DNA of 64,000 nucleotides from Zhengitettix transpicula. Its lineage: Eukaryota > Arthropoda > Insecta > Orthoptera > Tetrigidae. This document shows, one piece after another, positions 50,701 through 58,487 of this stretch (position 1 is the stretch's first letter; each line of letters opens with the position of its first letter). The notes below the pieces were generated by a model. It worked only from the letters and a program-made list of their open reading frames with translations. It did no database searches and had not been told where the DNA came from. Made by a program: the position numbers and the translations under genes. The stretch is from the NCBI GenBank assembly GCA_037074705.1, contig CM073591.1:75622532-75686531 (forward strand). The letters are read 5' to 3'.

Positions 50701-51552
50701 AGCTTTTGGCATTTCCTTAACTTCAGGGATCGAAACGTCATCTTTGTTCAGCTCACTTTCGATATAGCGAATTTTGCGTTCCATCTCATCGCATCGTCTG
50801 ACTTCATTCACAAATTTTCTCTGGAATAAATTTACGTCGCCGTTCAGCTGCGAAATAAAGAATTCATTATTATACAAAGGAGATTTCGGGTGCTGTAGCA
50901 ACAAATCGACATTATATATCCTACGGCATACCTTCATTCGGTTTGAACGGCATTTTATATTTGAGGGGCTTCTCACAATATTTGCCCTTCATATAACTGA
51001 ATTTAGATTAGCTCAACCAATCATATTACACGTTTGCTTAAATTACAATAATAAATTATTTAATTTTTCTTATGTGCCCTATTTCATTCAACAACTTTAT
51101 TCGTATGTTTTTCTGAACTCATTGTCTCAATAATAATATTTAAGTAACTTAAATCCATTTACTTTTATACATGATACTGCATGGAAGCGAACAACATTCA
51201 GCTCAAATTTTAAATTTATATTTATTTATTCTTTCTTATGTATAAGTAATAGTATTCTTCATATATGTAATAGATGATATTCCTGACAACTTAAGATTAC
51301 TTGTTACAATTCTACAGTTGAGCATTTATGTAAGAAAAACATCTCTAATATTTCTCATAAAACGATTTCTCGATACCTGTCCAGATTATTCTTAACTTAG
51401 CACCGATACGGGAGAATTTAGATTCTTGTACTCACATCTCTGAACTGAACAATTCCATATTCTCCTAGTTCCGAGACCGAAGGATACGCAGCTTCAGGTT
51501 GTATGAAGAGCTGGCACAGGGCCATCTCCTCACTCCTGAACATGTCCCCCAT
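32844..51552 (-). CDS. Vha100: V-type proton ATPase 100-kDa subunit a (V0 sector), 15 coding exons
   Basis: Subunit a of the membrane V0 sector couples proton flow through the c-ring to ATP hydrolysis, acidifying endosomes, lysosomes, synaptic vesicles or apical membranes. Exons in transcript order: 51436-51552, 50671-50847, 47823-48067, 47225-47351, 45023-45199, 44355-44567, 44115-44265, 43875-44014, 40769-41002, 40031-40143, 37863-37987, 35601-35833, 34064-34310, 33480-33651, 32844-32943. They total 2571 nt (856 aa), usual for the family (about 830-850). All junctions are GT/AG and every phase agrees. The start [16 protein letters not shown] fits the family N-terminus. Residues 1 to about 400 form the cytosolic half; the rest is hydrophobic and multi-spanning. 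[12 protein letters not shown] holds the essential proton-path arginine (R757, equivalent to yeast Vph1 R735), and LHTLRLHW holds a second conserved arginine (R821). A TTTCAG acceptor 8-9 nt before the ATG suggests a 5' UTR intron. Insects have several Vha100 paralogs; which one this is remains open. Confidence 0.96.
33480..33651 (-). CDS. Vha100: Subunit a coding exon 14
   Basis: It encodes [15 protein letters not shown], a hydrophobic segment and [16 protein letters not shown], with the second conserved arginine. The donor is GTATGG; the last Trp codon is split with exon 15. Confidence 0.94.
34064..34310 (-). CDS. Vha100: Subunit a coding exon 13 (essential arginine)
   Basis: An acidic cytosolic loop ([13 protein letters not shown]) precedes [20 protein letters not shown] and [12 protein letters not shown]. 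The arginine in YLRLW is the proton-translocation residue. The acceptor is AAG and the donor GTAAGT. Confidence 0.95.
35601..35833 (-). CDS. Vha100: Subunit a coding exon 12
   Basis: It encodes [14 protein letters not shown], then a loop and a membrane segment ending [10 protein letters not shown]. The first in-frame acceptor is TATAG at 35834, giving LLQTSE; the nearer TACAG would give an immediate stop. The 5' boundary is therefore slightly less certain than the rest. Confidence 0.9.
36673..36696. repeat. (TA)n microsatellite
   Basis: A TA run of about 24 bp at the 3' end of the S1 SINE copy, inside a V-ATPase intron. Confidence 0.9.
36893..36966 (-). ncRNA. tRNA-like head of SINE S1 (not a functional tRNA gene)
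   Basis: GACCCGG pairs with CTGGGTC (acceptor stem with one wobble). The A box is TGGCCGAGATGG and the B box GGTTCAAGTCC. TCTGT-GTACTAA-GCAGA forms a 5-bp anticodon stem with anticodon ACT, and GTGGG/CCCGC the T stem. The variable region has only four bases, unlike genuine Ser or Leu tRNAs, and the head is embedded in a dispersed repeat. Confidence 0.75.
37018..37051. repeat. Poly(T) run of 34
   Basis: A homopolymer inside S1 copy 1; it reads as an internal A-run in the element's orientation and is absent in copy 2. Confidence 0.95.
37283..37337. repeat. (TA)n microsatellite
   Basis: A TA run of about 54 bp at the outer edge of the right inverted-repeat arm. Confidence 0.9.
37863..37987 (-). 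CDS. Vha100: Subunit a coding exon 11
   Basis: It encodes [18 protein letters not shown] and the following membrane segment to KWVLYSADN. The donor is GTAAGT; the exon ends with one base of the next codon. Confidence 0.92.
38083..38131. repeat. (TC)n(TA)n compound microsatellite
   Basis: A CT run of about 27 bp followed by a TA run of about 20 bp that adjoins the left end of M4. Confidence 0.9.
38129..39095 (+). mobile_element. Family M element, copy M4 (in V-ATPase intron)
   Basis: It begins ATTGTAATAATCAACTAATAACC after the (TA)n array, has TTTCAGGGTCTTTACTGGGT at 38290, and ends at about 39095 before a short TATATATA. It contains a minisatellite. Confidence 0.5.
38922..39081. repeat. Minisatellite, about 50-bp unit, nearly four copies
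   Basis: GGCACCAACT recurs at 38981, 39030 and 39071 (first copy AGCACCAACT at 38931), with TTTTATTACTTGTTC and TGTACTTTGCAATC between. Spacing is about 50, 49 and 41 bp. It lies inside M4. Confidence 0.85.
39500..39905 (-). mobile_element. Family R1 retroposon, copy E (old, in V-ATPase intron)
   Basis: A T-run, AGGCTACATTAGGG, GATAGCATAGGAAGGGAT, TTAAGGATCCTACTGGGCAT, GATGCAGGGAAAACCCTAG and CATGCACCTCTCAAAT follow R1 order with many changes. It is the most diverged copy. Confidence 0.65.
40031..40143 (-). CDS. Vha100: Subunit a coding exon 10
   Basis: It encodes [20 protein letters not shown] and VSLSIINHV, a membrane segment typical of the family. The acceptor is CAG and the donor GTAAGT, ending phase 2. 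Confidence 0.94.
40769..41002 (-). CDS. Vha100: Subunit a coding exon 9
   Basis: It encodes [20 protein letters not shown], then [15 protein letters not shown] and a lumenal loop to VLGLDPVWQ, 78 codons. It is preceded by a 2.9-kb intron that holds a dead Gypsy-type integrase. Confidence 0.95.
41131..41184. repeat. Purine-rich (GA/GGGA) low-complexity tract
   Basis: About 54 bases of only A and G on the plus strand within a V-ATPase intron. Confidence 0.9.
41700..42560 (+). pseudogene. Decayed Ty3/Gypsy-type integrase (in V-ATPase intron)
   Basis: Translated with frame changes: [14 protein letters not shown] (first catalytic Asp region), then [14 protein letters not shown], where the usual DNGP has Asn for the second catalytic Asp, [10 protein letters not shown] around the conserved Glu, and a downstream segment resembling LNYRN...SPAQLIM. 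This is the DDE integrase core and C-terminal order of Gypsy-like pol. Stops and frameshifts are frequent and no LTRs, protease or RT are seen. It cannot be functional. Confidence 0.65.
42600..43860. other. V-ATPase intron sequence, nothing recognised
   Basis: No coding signal or repeat with a recognisable class. Confidence 0.3.
43875..44014 (-). CDS. Vha100: Subunit a coding exon 8 (first membrane segment)
   Basis: It encodes [18 protein letters not shown], a signature of the family, with the first hydrophobic membrane segments. The acceptor is CAG and the donor GTAAGA, ending phase 0. Confidence 0.95.
44115..44265 (-). CDS. Vha100: Subunit a coding exon 7
   Basis: It encodes [19 protein letters not shown] and [14 protein letters not shown], the conserved end of the cytosolic half. 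The donor is GTATAT and the exon ends in phase 1. Confidence 0.95.
44355..44567 (-). CDS. Vha100: Subunit a coding exon 6
   Basis: It encodes [32 protein letters not shown] and [15 protein letters not shown], all strongly conserved in the family. It has 71 codons, a CAG acceptor and a GTAAGT donor, phase 0. Confidence 0.96.
45023..45199 (-). CDS. Vha100: Subunit a coding exon 5
   Basis: It encodes [20 protein letters not shown] to RTRLEDLHL, 59 codons, phase 0 at both ends, with a GTATGT donor. Its acceptor and first 27 bases are copied twice more upstream in a 135-bp tandem repeat. Confidence 0.94.
45173..45577. repeat. 135-bp tandem triplication spanning the exon 5 splice acceptor
   Basis: AAACACAG starts units at 45173, 45308 and 45443. 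The three units are nearly identical (one substitution seen in unit 3; outer edges differ in TA length). Each has the acceptor TTTTTAAAAATTTAG followed by GGCAATGAAATTCGG. Only the unit at lowest coordinate leads into the full exon 5. Confidence 0.95.
45568..45633. repeat. (TA)n microsatellite flanking element M5
   Basis: A TA run of about 66 bp between the tandem triplication and M5. Confidence 0.95.
45630..46470 (-). mobile_element. Family M element, copy M5 (in V-ATPase intron)
   Basis: After (TA)n it reads TATTGTAGCAATAATTAATT, then AGGCC; at the other end is AGTCAGATTTTGTTCAG (46304) and CCAGTTGTGACCCTGAGAGA (46435), the reversed hallmark. Several overlapping minus frames occur in the middle but none is recognisable. 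Confidence 0.55.
46505..46865 (+). mobile_element. tRNA-derived SINE family S1, copy 2 (in V-ATPase intron)
   Basis: A leader with GTCCACAATAAGACTGTCTA, a tRNA-like head (GTGGCCGAGATGGTTAAAGC, GGGTTCAAATCC) at 46592-46664, then CTCTCTGCTTTGAACATATG, ATATGAATTCACATAAAG, and GATTCTCCTAATA before a (TA)n array. Opposite orientation to copy 1. Its T stem and acceptor are slightly decayed. Confidence 0.8.
46864..46912. repeat. (TA)n microsatellite
   Basis: A TA run of about 49 bp directly at the 3' end of S1 copy 2. Confidence 0.9.
47225..47351 (-). CDS. Vha100: Subunit a coding exon 4
   Basis: It encodes [20 protein letters not shown] to [10 protein letters not shown], the conserved distal-lobe segment. 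The CAG acceptor completes the Gly codon from exon 3. The donor is GTACAT, weaker than the others in the gene, but it keeps phase 0 into exon 5 and no better one is nearby. Confidence 0.92.
47677..47747. repeat. (CATA)n(TA)n microsatellite
   Basis: Six CATA units followed by a TA run of about 47 bp, in the intron between exons 3 and 4. Confidence 0.9.
47823..48067 (-). CDS. Vha100: Subunit a coding exon 3 (about aa 99-180)
   Basis: It encodes coiled-coil sequence starting [15 protein letters not shown], then a Gly/Ser- and Gln/Asn-rich loop (SGGGSAVSD to [13 protein letters not shown]) that varies among paralogs. The acceptor is TAG and the donor GTGAGT; the exon ends with two bases of a Gly codon. 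A family M element begins about 43 bp upstream of the acceptor. Confidence 0.93.
48110..49049 (-). mobile_element. Family M element, copy M6 (in V-ATPase intron)
   Basis: The ends ATATTGTAAT (48110-48119) and ATTACAATAT (49040-49049) are exact 10-bp inverted repeats. Inside are GTCATCAGATTTCG (48738) and CCCAGTAATGACCCTGAG (48922), the reversed hallmark. No coding frame. It sits about 43 bp upstream of the exon 3 acceptor. Confidence 0.65.
49357..49520 (-). mobile_element. SINE family S2, copy 2 (in V-ATPase intron)
   Basis: The reverse strand carries GGGTTAGAATCCGGGCGAGG (B-box region), GCATGGATGTTTAGTGTGCG, GAGGAACTCGTCAAAT, GGTCCCCGACAAGGCAAAAT and CCTGAGCTGTTGATGCGACT, colinear with copy 1 at 16.7 kb. 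Confidence 0.65.
50309..50430. repeat. Compact Penelope-like terminal foldback (in V-ATPase intron)
   Basis: TAATGAATAAGAAAGATAGC, CAATACAGACAAAAAAA is repeated inverted (TTTTGTCTGTATTGGCTATC, TTTCTTATTCATTA). The arms are about 52 bp and nearly perfect, around a short AACGTTGTG centre. They match the outer ends of the P1 element at 51.6 kb. Confidence 0.8.
50671..50847 (-). CDS. Vha100: Subunit a coding exon 2 (aa 40-98)
   Basis: It encodes [18 protein letters not shown], the most conserved motif of the N-terminal coiled-coil arm, and runs on to NPREIIDLE. The acceptor is CAG and the donor GTAAGG, phase 0 at both ends, 59 codons. Confidence 0.95.
51436..51552 (-). CDS. Vha100: Subunit a coding exon 1 (aa 1-39)
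   Basis: It carries the start codon and the family N-terminus ending [13 protein letters not shown]. The donor is GTGAGT, phase 0. The ATG follows TTTCAG-GTAGAAA, so it probably lies just inside the second exon of the transcript, with a noncoding first exon further upstream that I cannot place. Confidence 0.95.
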
Positions 51553-51623
51553 TTTCTACCTGAAACAGGGTGAAAAAATCATTTTTAAGTTAAAATGAAA
51601 ATAATTTACGTCTGATAGAAAAT

Positions 51624-52605
51624 AATGAATAAGAAAGATAGCCAATACAGACAAAAAAATGGGTAATATAAATACCACACAACGTTTCTGGGATCCTTCT
51701 CCATTTCGTCAGGTGCTAAGAAGAGCCTACAGAAACACAACTGCCCTGGCCAGTTGTCAACAATCAAAGCGACGAAAACGCAACGACAATGGGAGAGTCG
51801 AAGGGGTGGCGTAACAATAAGGGAGCAACGACAATGGGAAAACAGAAGGTTTTAGCGTAATTTGTACATCACAAATTTGTCCAAATATTCAAAGAATATC
51901 AAATATCTATCATTTACAGATCAACTAATACCCTTTCATACTTGATTAAAAACCACAGGGAACCACTGGACAACAAACATTGTGTTATTTACAAAATCTC
52001 TTACTCTAATTGTAATTTCTGCTACATAGAGCTAACAAGACGTTCCCTTAATACACGTATCGAAGAACATATGTCTAATATCAAACTTGCTATTGATAAA
52101 CAATCTGTAGTATCCAAACATATCATCAATTCTAAATGTACATTTTATTAGCAAAATATCTAAGATTTTAGACATTGACACCAGGTACAATTCCAGACTC
52201 ATTTCAGAGATGCTTCACAATAAATCCAGCATCACAGCTATTAATGTACAAACAGACACTATGAAACTCAACTATTGCTATGATCCCTTTGAGTCGAAAA
52301 AAAATGAGTGGAAAAAGTACGGTGTTTTGTATATATACGTATCAGATACATAATTGTAAAAGCCGTGTTATCCGATCGTATGCGTTTCGTTTTACTATTG
52401 TTGTTGCTCCCTTATTGTTACGCTAACCCTTCGGCTCTCCCATTGTCGTTGCGTTTTCGTCGCTTTGTTGTTTTGTCAACTGACAAGTGCAGTTGTGTTT
52501 CTCTAGGCTCCTCTTAGCACCTGACGAAAGGAACAAGGATCCCAGAAACGTTGTGTGGTATTTATATTACCCATTTTTTTACTCTATTGGCTACATTTCT
52601 TATTC
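51624..52605. mobile_element. Penelope-like element P1, internally deleted, with inverted terminal repeats
   Basis: The left arm 51624-51826 and right arm 52402-52605 are inverted copies of about 200 bp (ACCACACAACGTTTCTGGGA at left against TCCCAGAAACGTTGTGTGGT at right). Between them is part of a GIY-YIG nuclease; the reverse transcriptase is gone. Inverted LTR-like repeats are a known Penelope-like layout. It begins about 70 bp upstream of the V-ATPase start codon. Confidence 0.8.
51942..52151 (+). pseudogene. GIY-YIG endonuclease fragment of Penelope-like element P1
   Basis: It reads KHCVIYKISYSNCNFCYIEL, then TRRSLNTRIEEHMSNIK, the GIY-YIG core (VIY...CYI) with the Arg of helix 1 and the EH motif. 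The expected Gly after CYI is Glu. The frame stops soon after and no RT precedes it, so it is a remnant. The matching copy at 55.2 kb has the intact CYIGR. Confidence 0.75.
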
Positions 52606-52789
52606 ATCATTTTTAAGTTGATTATAGTTCAAAAAAACTTATTATATTAATATTCTTATAATTGAAAAATTTACGTCTGTTTTGAAAATAAATAATAAGA
52701 ATAATAGCCAAATACAGACAAAAGAAGTTATGATAAAAATAGCACACAACATTTCTGGAAGCCTTGTTCCTTTCTTCAGATGCTAAGAA

Positions 52790-53704
52790 TACTAAAAGTT
52801 ACCTCTTCCATCCCCACCCGGCCGTCTCAAAATTTAAAAAATATTTTTTTTTCAAAATTTACAAATTTTTATTTCATATCGTTACAAACTGTCTTTAATT
52901 AAATTTATTTTTAAACTTTTTATAAACTTTCAACCCCTACTTAATACTTCAAATTATAGAAATTCCCGAATTAAATTCATAACAGTTTTAAAAAAATTAA
53001 ATTAAATTCTAAGAATCACTTTTCTGCAACGAGTTTGTCTATGTCTCGTGAGTAGTTGGTCCCTGCCATTCGGACGCAAATATTGAGGCAGATTCGCGCA
53101 GGTAGCTTGAGCTGAACCAAGTCTTCACTCTCAGTGCATATTTTTCTTTCGTTAGAAGTGGCCATATTTGGTCAGTTGGAATTGATTTTAGATTTAATTC
53201 ATTTCGTTGATCAATTAATTCAAGTTCAAGTACTGACTCGTATTCAGTAACATTTTTCAGTCACGCAGGCAGAAAATTCTTGTACATTCATTTGTACGAG
53301 GAATGCAATTTTTTTTGTCCTTAAAGCGAAGATGAAATTGTTCTCTTAAATCGGATATATTTTCCAGCATCATTCTGGTCGAAAAGAGTTGTGAACACTT
53401 GTGTTTTTGAAGAAGCTACTTCAACACAGAAAAGACGTTGACGTCTCCACTTAAATTTGTCTCCAAAAAAAGCTCCAATTTAGCGGAAAATGATTGTATT
53501 ATGGTACAACTTATTTTTCTTCCCTGTAATTTGCAAATCAGAACACTCATAGTAGTGTCTCATTATCGCCCAAGTGTTATAATAAACACTGTTATGCAGA
53601 CGAAAAACAAAATTAATAACTATGATAACTGAACAATTGTGGGGTTCCTTATTCTCTCTTTTGTCTACTAACATTTGGCGAGCTACCGTTTGGCGACCCC
53701 TGAC
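52790..53704 (-). mobile_element. hAT-like element remnant nested in a Penelope-like repeat
   Basis: Its right end, read inward on the minus strand, is CAGGGGTCGCCAAACGGTAG, a typical hAT-type terminus. It interrupts the repeat above. The left terminus is not clear and the flanking 8 bases are only partly alike, so the boundaries are approximate. Confidence 0.5.
53010..53160 (-). pseudogene. hAT transposase C-terminal remnant
   Basis: The minus frame gives NERKICTESEDLVQLKL, then RICLNICVRMAGTNYSRDID and KLVAEK before TGA. The ending LR...TNYxxDIDxLV is that of Charlie-like and related hAT transposases. The segment between Lys and Arg has lost the usual dimerisation motif, and the upstream catalytic region is unreadable. 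Confidence 0.5.
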
Positions 53705-54026
53705 CTAGAGCGACACAACTGCAGAAGTCAGTTGACAAATCTCAAAATCAAAGAAAACGCCACGACAATGCGAAAGCAGAAGGGCTAGAATAACAATAAG
53801 GGATCGTAGCAATTGTCGAGTTTCATAGCGTCTATTTGTACAATAATTGCTGTGATGTTTGATTTAAAATGGCGTTGTTTGTGATGGCCACGAGGGTCGT
53901 TGTAAACTCAAGTACCTAGCGTAGCTCTTGCTTTTGTTTCCCTTTATTGTAGAAATGACTTGCCTAATTGTAATGTTCAGGCGTGCCCTAAATATAATCT
54001 AATACATTAATCCTAATTTATATTAA

Positions 54027-55080
54027 CTATACTATACTATAAAGCCTAGTAGTTCTATTTCTAAGGATGCTATCGCTAGTCGAAAGTGTTCTAATATTAT
54101 CAAATTTTGATGCACTAGCCCTATCAAAAAAGATTTTATTTCTAACCGCTAAATATTTCCTAATCGTATCTAACCCTATCATATTGTGTGTATCTAACAT
54201 TCTAGTATATCTAGGTGCACTCGTGATTATCTTAATGCACCTATTTTGCACTGTCTGAGCCTGACCAATGTGGGATTTGGCTGTTACACCCCTACCGTAC
54301 ATAAGTACATAAGTACAGGACGTACCATTGTCTTGTAAAGCATGAGCTTAGTTTTTAGGCTAATACCGCGGCTTTGAAACAACGGGAACAAGTTTCTTAT
54401 TGCTAAATAGCATTTCGCTTTGGTCTGTTTAATATGCTCCCCAAAGGTCAGTCGCTTGTCCAGCCTTAGTCCTAGGTACTTTACAGACTTTTTCCATTGG
54501 ACTTTGGTTCCCCCTGCCGTAATATCTACAATGGGGAATTCTTTCTTACGTGTGAACATTATGGCCTGGGTCTTCTCCCCATTGATTCGCATTCTCCAAC
54601 GGTTCGCCCAGGATTGAAAGCTTTTTACTCACCGCTGGAGTTTTTTGGCTACGTTGAAGATGCCTTGAGGCGAAATAGGCTGCATCATCCGCATACAACG
54701 CTAATTCGGTTTCCGGACTCTTTGGGACGTCATTAATGTAGATATTGAACAGAGTAGGGCCAAGGCAGTAGGACTGGCCTGTCCGTCCCAGTAGACATAG
54801 AATTGTCTATTACTCAAATAAGAGTGTAACAAGTGTGTAATGTAGTCCGGGCACCCTAACTGGTCTAGCTTGCAGAGCAATCCATCATGCCATAACCTAT
54901 CAAACGCCTGTGTTTGGTCGAGAAGTACTGCGCATGTAATGTGGGTTCTATTATGTAATCCCTCGTAGGCATGATGTGCCAACCTAACTGCTTGATGGAT
55001 TGTGCTATGACCATGCCTGAAGCCAAACTGTTCTGGTATAAGAACAGAGTTTTGCTCAAGAAAGTCATCGAGGCGCGATA
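54027..55080 (-). pseudogene. Jockey-type LINE reverse transcriptase, frameshifted, YADD kept
   Basis: Minus-strand pieces in order: GMVIAQSIKQLG (about 55010), QTQAFDRLWHDGLLCKL (about 54890), LSNRQFYVYWDGQAS, LGPTLFNIYINDVPKSPE, LYADDAAYFASRHL (codons at 54681-54695), INGEKTQAIMF, SVKYLGLRLDKRLTFGEHIK, MLYKTMVRPVLMY, QTVQNRCIKIITSAPRY. They cover RT palm, thumb and C-terminal region. Breaks occur at about 54870, 54780-54640 and 54290. It encoded the copying enzyme of a non-LTR retrotransposon and lacks the N-terminal endonuclease. Confidence 0.85.
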
Positions 55081-55139
55081 AAATTATTGTGAAGCATCTC
55101 TGTTATAAGTCCGGTGTCAACGTCTAAAATTTTGCCAAT

Positions 55140-55500
55140 CAAATGAATGTTTGGAATTGATTATATGTTTGGAGACTACAGATTGTTTATCGATGGGAAG
55201 TTTTATATTCGGGATATGTTCCTTCATACGGGTATTAAGGGAACGTTTTGTTCGCCCTATGTAGCAGGAATTACAATTAGAGCAAGAGATTTTGTAAACA
55301 ACACAATGTTTATTGTAGGGCGGTCCTTGTGGTTTTTAATCAAGGTGAAAGAATATTAGTGGACCTGTAAATATACTTGATATTCGAAATGAAAAATGTA
55401 AGTTTCATTGAAAATTAATAATAAGAAAGACAGCGAAATACTGACAAAAGAATTTATATTATCACTTCTTTTTTCTGTATTTGGCTATCTTTCTTATTAT
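55140..55500 (-). mobile_element. Second Penelope-like P1 fragment with GIY-YIG core and terminal foldback
   Basis: The minus strand (55370-55190) reads KHCVVYKISCSNCNSCYIGR, then TKRSLNTRMKEH, with intact CYIGR and two cysteine pairs. Upstream in the element's orientation, 55405-55500 is a terminal repeat foldback: AATAATAAGAAAGACAGCGA against TTGGCTATCTTTCTTATTAT. RT absent. Confidence 0.75.
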
Positions 55501-55509
55501 TATATTTGA

Positions 55510-56580
55510 TATTGTTTAAAAATTTGTTCGAATTTGTGATGTAGAAGTTTGTAATAAAAGAGTACGAGAAAAAAATTTGGTTTCGTTTGCCATGGTTAGA
55601 GAATTCTTGTAAGATATACAAGAAACACGGGAAGTTTTTCCATTTAGATTTTATTAATCAACGTATAGTAAAATAATCATAGGGAATATCATTAGTATTT
55701 TAATAATAAGAAACTTTTTTCCATTTATTACCTTTCAATAACCCCCAGAATATACAGTAACATTTATTTCTTTTTAATTAATTATTAATATATTAATTCG
55801 AATTAAAATTTCATTTTGGGAAAATAAACTGTAAAATTATTTTATCAATAAACGCTCCCTTTACTTGCTACAGGCAAGCAATAACCATACCTTGATTATC
55901 AAAAGTTAGATAAGCAAGAACACGAATTGTTATCTTATAGCTGTTGTCATTATTCGGAGTTTACACAAGATAAAACGTTACAAGTCGAACTCAAGTATAT
56001 TATATTTCATCGGTCCATATCATTTATACGTGAAGTTGATATTAAAGTGTGTATTTGACACCATTTCGCATTGAAATTTAATCGTATTGCTCGTCGTTAA
56101 CTTGGTACATGTAAACAGCACTCTAAATTAATTGGACTTTTAAAAATCTGTTGAAATGGTTTTTATACTTTACAAATACATTTGGAATATAGATGTGATT
56201 GCATCCAAGATTCTGTCTAAGACAAAAAAAAAGAATTTTAAGCATTCAATTTCAATTCATGAACCTTCAACATTATGAACAATGAATAATCTATTCTTTA
56301 AAAATACATCGACGGAAACAATAGAAATGCTACCAACAGTTTTTATAGAACAAACACTATGACGCGTTTTTGTTCCATTCTTTCGACACAGTGATTGATA
56401 GAAGAAATTGATAATTTTTTTTTATAAATACTATATGTGCAAAAATTACCAGATACTATTAAATCTACTTACATTTTTTATTTTACTTTATTTTATAAAA
56501 ACCTACATTTTCATAGTAACTTGCAGGGTTTTTTTTTGGAAAAATAGGTATTATTCACAAAAGGTGTCATTAACAAAGCA
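55510..56580. other. No gene recognised
   Basis: AT-rich sequence with no coding or repeat signal that I can identify. Confidence 0.3.
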
Positions 56581-56598
56581 ACTTCACACAATCGTCTG

Positions 56599-57158
56599 CG
56601 TGGGTTATTCTCTCGCAGGCAGTACCTGCGAGAGATGTTCTCTCGTAGGCAGAACCTTGTAGGAGAGACACGAAGGGGCTATAATTGGGGATGCCTTTTC
56701 CTCTCCGTTTTTGAACTAAGGTTCCCACATGTCGAGGCACCTCGACCTGTTCTGAGAGGTGTATGTTCCGGGGTCACAGACCTTGGGCATACGGTAAGAA
56801 TTCTCCGCTATTTCCATTGGAATAGTCGGCCAGCTGCCTCCTAAATTGGTCGAGGCACGGAGAAGGGAATGCTGCGTTCCCACAGCAAACTCCTCTCCTG
56901 CTATCGGAAGGGCGTGGGACAAGTACCCAATGCCCGACCTACCTGATGCAGGTTTTTCTAGGGTTTGTCCTGCATTTCTTTAGGCGAATGCCGGGTAGGA
57001 TCCTTAAAATATAGTCCGGGGGCCCTAGTTAACTCTTGGCTACCTTCCTCTACCATTCCACATCCCCCCTTTCAAATCCCTTTCTTCTGCTATAAGAGGG
57101 GAGTTGCCACTATGTGGATTACCCTATACATAGCCTGTGTACACCCAAAAAAAAAATT
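56599..57158 (+). mobile_element. Family R1 retroposon, copy F (near full length)
   Basis: It begins near TTATTCTCTCGCAGGCAGTA with the alternating CTCTCGCAGG/CCTGCGAGAG motifs, has the full body, and ends TAGCCTGTGTACACCC followed by an A-run. ACACAATC occurs just upstream (56586) and after the A-run (57160), each followed by ...TCTG, a likely target-site duplication. The antisense strand is open at 56716-56922. Confidence 0.85.
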
Positions 57159-57429
57159 AACACAATCATTCTGCAACCTTGAACTAAAAATAATTTTCTG
57201 TATCTTTCGCCCAGAAATAAAGGATTAGTTTCAAGAATGTATTTTTCTTTTGTGAGGCATTAATGGCAGACAAGTTACTGATTAAGGTCCCTATCAATCA
57301 TTATCTCAGAAATTTTTAAAATCTCTCCAGTCATTAGATATGGGCAAAACCATTCTTTGTAGTGACCGGACTGGAAATACTCGATCAGTCGAATGAGATA
57401 GCTGTTTTTCTTGCATATATATATATATG

Positions 57430-58105
57430 TAATGAAATGATTTTTTATAATTACTTTAATATTTGTAGTGTAATAATATGGCACAGGTATTGTTGGCAGC
57501 AGTGAGCGTTGCATAAGAATGTGGAATTTTCAGACGTATTATTGTCGGCGGCATTTGGAAATGAAAAAGCATTAACGAGAGTTAAGTACGGTGTCCAGAT
57601 ATTCATACGTGAATACGGAGGCAGTGAAGTTGAGTTCAGTCTCTACAAAGGGAGCTGACCGAGGTCGGTTGGTTCGAGACTTGGCTGCTAAATCTTGGAC
57701 GAAGAGTTTGTAGAAGGAGTGTTGTAGACGCGTCCGAAAATATGGTAAAGTAAAATACTTCATGGCTGAACTGTGCCGACGTAGTTGTGAACAATGAAAT
57801 AGCTTGGCCTGTTAAGTAAAATCCTTTTAAATTATTGGTGAAGAGAATAAGTAGTGTTTCATGAGTGCTGATCTGATGATTTGGTCCGTACGAAATTCCC
57901 ATTGTAAACGTAGAATAAAATTGTATACCATCAGATTTCTTAACATTTCATCAACTTTATTCAGATTTTTATAGATTCTTCCTATGTTTACATTTTTCTT
58001 GTAAATTTAATTTATTATTTTGTAACATTTTCTTTTTATTTCATTCGGTTATGATTATTAGAGGCCCGATAAGCGTAGTTATTTAAAACTTAATACTTTT
58101 TTAAC
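57430..58105 (-). mobile_element. Family M element, copy M7
   Basis: A short TATATATATAT precedes it. It carries TATTATTGTCGGCGGCATTT (57538), ACCATCAGATTTC (57927) and GAGGCCCGATAAGCGTAGTT (58062), the reversed hallmark. No coding frame. Confidence 0.5.
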
Positions 58106-58487
58106 GAAAAAGACTTTTAGAATCTCGTCATTATTTTGGATATGAACTCATAGTATTTTTGCGTACTTCTGAAGGATACATCATTATCAACATTTTAGAT
58201 GGAAAATAATAAATACGAAATCGTCATTAGTTTATTTATTAAACGTTTCAAATCTACCGAGTTTCTGAATGGAACGTTTTTCAAACAAGGGTACAGAATT
58301 TCATCAAACGTCGTACTTTATTCAACGGCACCACCTCTCAAAAATTTGTTAAGAAAAGTTAAGTTTGAATAACCGCCGGCCTCAAGGAATGAGGTTGCAA
58401 CGAGAATCATTAAAATACTAAAGCAAATGCCGTCGCCAAAATTTGTTCTCCTGCAGCAAAAAAAAAAAAATCAAACGCCTGCAAGAC

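Larger units (their letters stand above)
52685..53860. repeat. Penelope-like terminal repeat split by a nested insertion
   Basis: AATAATAGCCAAATACAGAC and CACAACATTTCTGGAAGCC stop after GATGCTAAGAA (52787). The repeat resumes at 53705 with GAGCGACACAACTGCAGAAG, then CGCCACGACAATGCGAAAG. Other copies have these joined. Confidence 0.6.

Noticed and set aside
52510..52560. Active hammerhead ribozyme
   Set aside because: CTGACGA and GAAAC are present, but helix I and III partners and a cleavage triplet could not be placed convincingly. Kept only as a motif observation.
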